Of a DNA stretch of 64,000 nucleotides, positions 60,003 through 64,000 are shown in pieces. Each line of letters begins with the position of its first letter. The first letter of the stretch is position 1. The stretch lies in assembly GCA_037039925.1 (NCBI GenBank), contig JAXRKP010000408.1, forward strand, positions 180,001 through 244,000, in the 5' to 3' direction. This DNA is from Doris montereyensis. Taxonomy: Eukaryota > Mollusca > Gastropoda > Nudibranchia > Dorididae. The position numbers and the translations under genes were made by a program. The notes beneath the pieces were generated by a model, which had not been told where the DNA came from, did not search any database, and worked only from the letters and a program-made list of their open reading frames with translations.

Positions 60003-60237
60003 CAAATTTGGAAGACTCAAGATCACAAATGAAAATTTAGATCTACATGTGCACACTTGGGGTTAGTGGCGGGCGGTTAAGAGGTGAAGGTCACAATGCT
60101 ATTGCGCCCGACAACAGGCGAAGGGTAAGAGGTAACAGCAAGTTTTGGGTGTGGGAGGTGGGGAGGGAGAAAGAAGTTGTGGCAATCCTCAAGAATGGCA
60201 TATAAATTTCAACAGGAATCAGTATGAATAACAAGCT

Positions 60238-60255
60238 TGTATGTATGTATGTATG

Positions 60256-60305
<50 letters not shown>
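60238..60305. repeat. (TATG)n-(TA)n-(GT)n microsatellite
   Basis: TATGTATG, then TATATA, then GTGTGT runs in direct succession. Confidence 0.95.
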
Positions 60306-60310
<5 letters not shown>

Positions 60311-60470
60311 AGCTAACTATTCTGAAAGTTTCATTCCTTTGTGACTTTTAATTGCAGAGCTATGATTTCTTTCTTTAGCTGGCACAGACTGTCCGTGAAA
60401 TCCTTCCGAATGTCTTGACAATGTAAAGGCCAAAGGTCACAGCGCATTAAAAAACAAGACACACACCCAC

Positions 60471-60616
60471 CTTTGGGGGATGTAGAACATGGATGATGGC
60501 GGAGGTTTGCACAACTTGCCTCCGTACACCGGCCACAAGCCATTGAGTATTCGGAACAGGGAAGATTTACCGCAGCCATTGGGGCCGGTGATCAAAAGAT
60601 GCATACCTGGTTCAAT
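60471..60616 (-). CDS. ABCD1/2: ABCD1/2 transporter, exon with Walker A
   Basis: Acceptor TTTGCCAG/ATT at 60617-60618, donor CAAAG/GTGGGT at 60470. 146 nt (48 codons + 2). Encodes [40 protein letters not shown] and [17 protein letters not shown] is the Walker A P-loop; YIPQR carries the Q-loop glutamine. The protein imports very-long-chain acyl-CoAs into peroxisomes in characterised ABCD1/2 relatives. The transmembrane domain exons (several hundred residues) must lie beyond the window at higher coordinates or were not recognised. Confidence 0.96.
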
Positions 60617-60844
60617 CTGGCAAATACATGTATTCCACATTGTAATATAATAAAAGGGGACAATTAGCATTGCATATGCTGGGGTGGGGGAGGTGAAAGG
60701 GTGCATGGATTTTAAAAACAAATAGAAAAAAACAAAACAGTTGGCAGCTTGTGAAACATCTTCTTCACTTACAACTTTAATGCTAACTTATAAAGGAGTA
60801 AACTACATTGAGTTGATGCAGCATTCCGTTTAAAAATGTTCTAC

Positions 60845-60882
<38 letters not shown>

Positions 60883-61077
60883 TACAGTGACAGATAAAAA
60901 AAACAAATATATATATATATACACCATAAAAATCAATATCTACAGTATTGAAAACAGATCGATCAAAGCAGTGAAGTATCCCTGTATTAAAAGCTCAATT
61001 TGAGAGAATGATTTTGGACCATAAAAAATTAATCTACAGTATGTTTAGTATAAAAAATGTAATTTTGACTTTCCGTT
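60617..61077. other. ABCD intron with (TA)n runs
   Basis: (TA)n at 60847-60880 and 60907-60920; nothing else recognised. Confidence 0.6.
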
Positions 61078-61145
61078 GAGCGGAGAGAAGGGCAATGCCT
61101 AAAGAAAAATGGAGGAAATATGTGTGTAATCAGGTCACAAGGGGC
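61078..61145 (+). mobile_element. LINE 3' end fragment, family D
   Basis: CGGAGAGAAGGGCAATGCCT, GGAGGAAATATGTGTGTAAT and AGGGGCGTCACGCCCTATGC correspond to 4383-4490 in reverse. It lies just upstream of element C and may belong to a separate insertion. Confidence 0.5.
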
Positions 61146-61179
61146 GTCACGCCCTATGCAATTAAGTCAAGCAAGCCAT

Positions 61180-64000
61180 TTTGACTTTATATATCTTTCA
61201 TCCGGGCAGTGGGCAGGTAAGCACTGGTACGGGGAGTAGATGATCCCTACCTCCACAAGTCTCCAGCTGCCTTGCAGGTCGGTCTTGACTGACCAAAGGC
61301 TAAGGGAGTTAACCCTGACAGAAAACAACCTGCTGCCTTTCAGGTCGGTCTTGACTGACCAAAGGCTAAGGGAGTTAACCCTGACAGAAAATAACAAGGC
61401 CTGGTAGGGGGCCTCAAGGTGGCAGCCCCACCATCTACCTAGAGTACAGTGGGCTAATCCCTGCTTATCCAAAACCTAACTGATGCAGAGAAATAAATAT
61501 AATATACCCGGCTTAATTTTTCAACGACGAAAATGGAAACGAACATGGACTGTGATTTTTGGAACATAGAATGTTAGGGCAATAAATGGAAAAGAGTTAG
61601 AATTAGTTGAAGAAATGGAAAAATTCAAAAAAGACATTTTGGCTATTACAGAAACACAGAAAAAAGGACAAGGAATAGAAAATGTACGACCAAATAATAT
61701 TCTAATCTTTTCTGGAGTAGTCAAAGATAGAGCTAGAGCAGGAGTAGGCCTCCTAGTGCTTAAAAGACATGAAAAGCTACTAGAAAGTTGGAAATTTATA
61801 AGCCTACTGCTATTAGAGGTAAAGATTAAACCAAAAGGAAGAGAAATTAAAATATTAATAGTTTATAGACCAAATGAAGACGCCACTAAAGAAGAAAAAG
61901 ATACCTTTACAAACGATTTACAAATGGCTGCGGAGAATCTTAAACACAAACAGGAACTAATGGTTTTAGGAGATTTGAATGCTAGAGTAGGCAACAAAAT
62001 AGAAACATCAGAAGGAGTAATAGGTAAAGAAGGAGAGACAACAACTTCTCCAAATGGAGAGAGACTAATAGATTTTTGCCTAAAATGAAGACAGGTGTGA
62101 AAAGTCAATGGTAGACTACATAATAGTTAGCAGCTCCCTTTTTACAGTACATTGGATGCAAGCATAAACAGAGGAGCAGAAATATTTAGTGATGACCTAG
62201 TGATTGCCAAAATAAGATTACTGACTGAAGAAAACAAACAGAAAAGGAAAGAGAAGAAAACTACTAAACTCAAAATAGAGGAACTAAATAAACCAGTAGT
62301 AAAACAGGTATACCAATCTAGGATAAAAAGATTTATCAGTGAAAGGCAGATGGATCTGAATGATAGCACAATAGAAGAAAAGTAGCAAATGTATAAAGAA
62401 ACACTCCTCAGTTGTACTGCAGAGGTCTGTGGTAGGAAACAAATTATAGGATATGGGAAAAGAACAGCATGGTGGAATAAGAATGTCAAGACTAAGATCA
62501 AAGAAAAGAAGGATGCATAGAAGAAATACTTGCAAACAAAGAGACCAAAGGATAGAATCACGAAAGAGGAAGTTATGAAAGCAAAACAGGAACAATGGGA
62601 AGAGTTTAGACAAAGATTTCAAGAAAGCTATCAAGGAAATAAAAAGCTGTTCTCTGGGGGGCAATGAAGAGCATAAGAAAGACCAAAGCATGCCCAATAC
62701 GACAAATTAAGAATGCCAAAGGAGAAATAATGAAAGAAGACAGCCAAATCATGGAAGTGTGGAGAAAGTATTTTTAACAATTACATCATCCCTCCAGAAC
62801 AAATGAAACAAGGAGTAAAGATATGTAAATATATCAATGGAAGAAATCCAAACAACTATAAGAAAAGTGAAATGAGGAAAAGCCCCAGGAGAGTTTATCC
62901 AGAAATGATAAAAAACCAAGGGAGAGAGGCAGACAAAGTACTACATGCAATATGTCAACAAGAATGGAAATCCAAACAGGTGCCAGACGACTGGAAAAAG
63001 GGAACGGTAGTACCAATACATAAGATCAACTATGGAATGCTCTAACTATAGAGGGATATTCACTACTTAGCGTACCAGGAAAAGTGTATGCCAGGATACT
63101 GGAAATGAGACTAAGGAAAAGAGTAGAGGATCAGATTGAAGAACAGAGTGGATTTAGACCAGGAAGAAATGTACAAGACCACATATTTACAATTAGACAA
63201 ATAATAGAAAAATTCCTTGAGAGAAACATTGACTTGCACCTGTGTTTTATAGATCTAAAAAAGGCATTTGACACCGTGAGAGGGACGAACTATGGCATTC
63301 CATAAAAGAACACAAAATGTAGAGCAAAATTTAATAGAAGTCATTAAAAGTTTTTATAATAAACCAACATGTGCAGTGAGAGTATCTGAATACATATCTG
63401 AAGAATTTGATTTAGATATAGGGGTAAGACATGTTTGTATCCTAAGTCCTCTTTTGTTTATCACATTTATGGATTCAGTCGCAAAGGCATGCTCAAAAAT
63501 GAAGAAAATGAATGTAGGTATGTGGAAGCTCAAACAAGTAAATGTATCAATGCTTTCATTTGCCAATGATTTAGTTCTGTTTGGAAAATCAGAAAGTGAC
63601 CTTCAGTCGAATATCAACATAATGAACAATGAACTAAATAAGAGAGGAATGAGAGTAAATGCAAAGAAAACCAGAACAATGCTAGTAAGTAGGGAAGCTA
63701 AAACAAAATCTTAAATTGGGCAGGGAGAATTTAGAACAAGTTCATAGCTACAATTACCTAGGAGTAATGATTAACTCTGAGGGAAAACTAAGAGAAGAAA
63801 TCAGCGAGAGAATCCAAAAAGCAAATGTAATATAAACCATCTAGGAAAGGCATTTGTAGCTAAAGAAGAATTGTCAACAAAAACCAAAATGGTAGTATGC
63901 AACACAGTTTATTGTCCTACTCTCCTCTATGGCAGTGAAACCTGGACCTTAGACAGAAGAAAATACAGTAGAGTACAGGCAGCTGAAATGAAATATCTAA
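61180..64000 (+). pseudogene. APE-type non-LTR retrotransposon (element C), truncated by window end
   Basis: A leader with a duplicated 66-bp unit (61275-61400, GGTCGGTCTTGACTGACC) precedes coding remnants. Endonuclease: NVRAINGKELELVEEMEKFK, ILAITET (catalytic Glu), GVGLLVLKRHEK, VYRPNEDATKEE, MVLGDLNARVGNK and SPNGERLIDFCLK (61560-62088). Reverse transcriptase: EWKSKQVPDDWKKGTVVPIH, CSNYRGI, LLSVPGKVYARILEMRLRKR, EQSGFRPGRNVQDHIF, CFIDLKKAFDTV, GVRHVCILSPLLF, LSFANDLVLFGKSES and GMRVNAKKTRTMLVS, then PTLLYGSETWTLDRRKYS at 63915-63970. Domain order is normal, but many stops and shifts occur and the catalytic FADD reads FAND. RTE/CR1-like; exact clade not assigned. Confidence 0.88.

Overview
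The window looks like an animal nuclear genome, most likely a gastropod mollusc. It has intron-split metazoan genes (peroxisomal ABCD transporter, ankyrin/SOCS-box type gene, SDR, chitin-binding protein) on an AT-rich background packed with tRNA-derived SINEs, APE-type LINE remnants, a Helitron relic, microsatellites and long tandem arrays. 'Gastropod' is inferred from gene style and repeat style, not proven by any one sequence.

Layout. 0-1 kb: an exon with a chitin-binding type-2 (CBM14) domain (+). 1-4 kb: (TATC)/(TA)/(GATA) microsatellite and degenerate echoes of it. 4.4-8.9 kb: a graveyard of non-LTR retrotransposon 3' ends on the minus strand, including a junction between two different elements. 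10.5-11.4 kb: broken Helitron N-terminus. 12.7-13.3 kb: one S2 and one S1 SINE. 14.4-15 kb: TTC and TAG arrays. 15.2-18.8 kb: four exons of an ASB5/9/11/13-like gene (-). 20-23 kb: CT, GATA, ATAC, AAT and AAG arrays with SINEs. 24.8-25.3 kb: 11-bp minisatellite. 26.5-32 kb: a 57-bp satellite that is an internally expanded S1 SINE. 33.3-34.2 kb: another S1 copy with its own 51-bp array and an inserted S3. 34.4-35.5 kb: SDR gene (+) whose 3' end runs into a 58-bp minisatellite. 36.6-37.3 kb: S2 plus 21-bp array. 37.7-44.9 kb: MITE-like elements, R5 repeats, a 43-bp array, and a 444-bp TIR element enclosing a LINE 3' end. 48.7-50.1 kb: another R5-linked array. 51.1-60.6 kb: the last five exons of an ABCD1/2 ortholog (-), its introns full of the same repeats. 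61.1-64 kb: a degraded APE-type LINE (+) running off the window.

Repeat names used here. S1: ~320-bp tRNA-headed SINE with an (ATCAA)n tail. S2: ~300-bp SINE with a tRNA-like head containing 'CATGAGGTC' and 'GGTTCGAATCC'. S3: ~350-bp element with a (CTTTAT)n tail. S4: a further tRNA-like family. R5: ~150-bp family sharing its 3' domain with S1.

The most interesting signal is the link between SINEs and tandem arrays: one S1 copy has grown internally to ~5.5 kb by amplification of a 57-bp segment, a second S1 copy carries a 51-bp array from another part of the element, and three more arrays begin at SINE/R5 ends. Two cautions affect interpretation. Several real coding exons each lack exactly one base at or near short homopolymers, and the edges of the large arrays contain sequence that reads as a blend of array and flank. 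Both suggest consensus or assembly error rather than biology.
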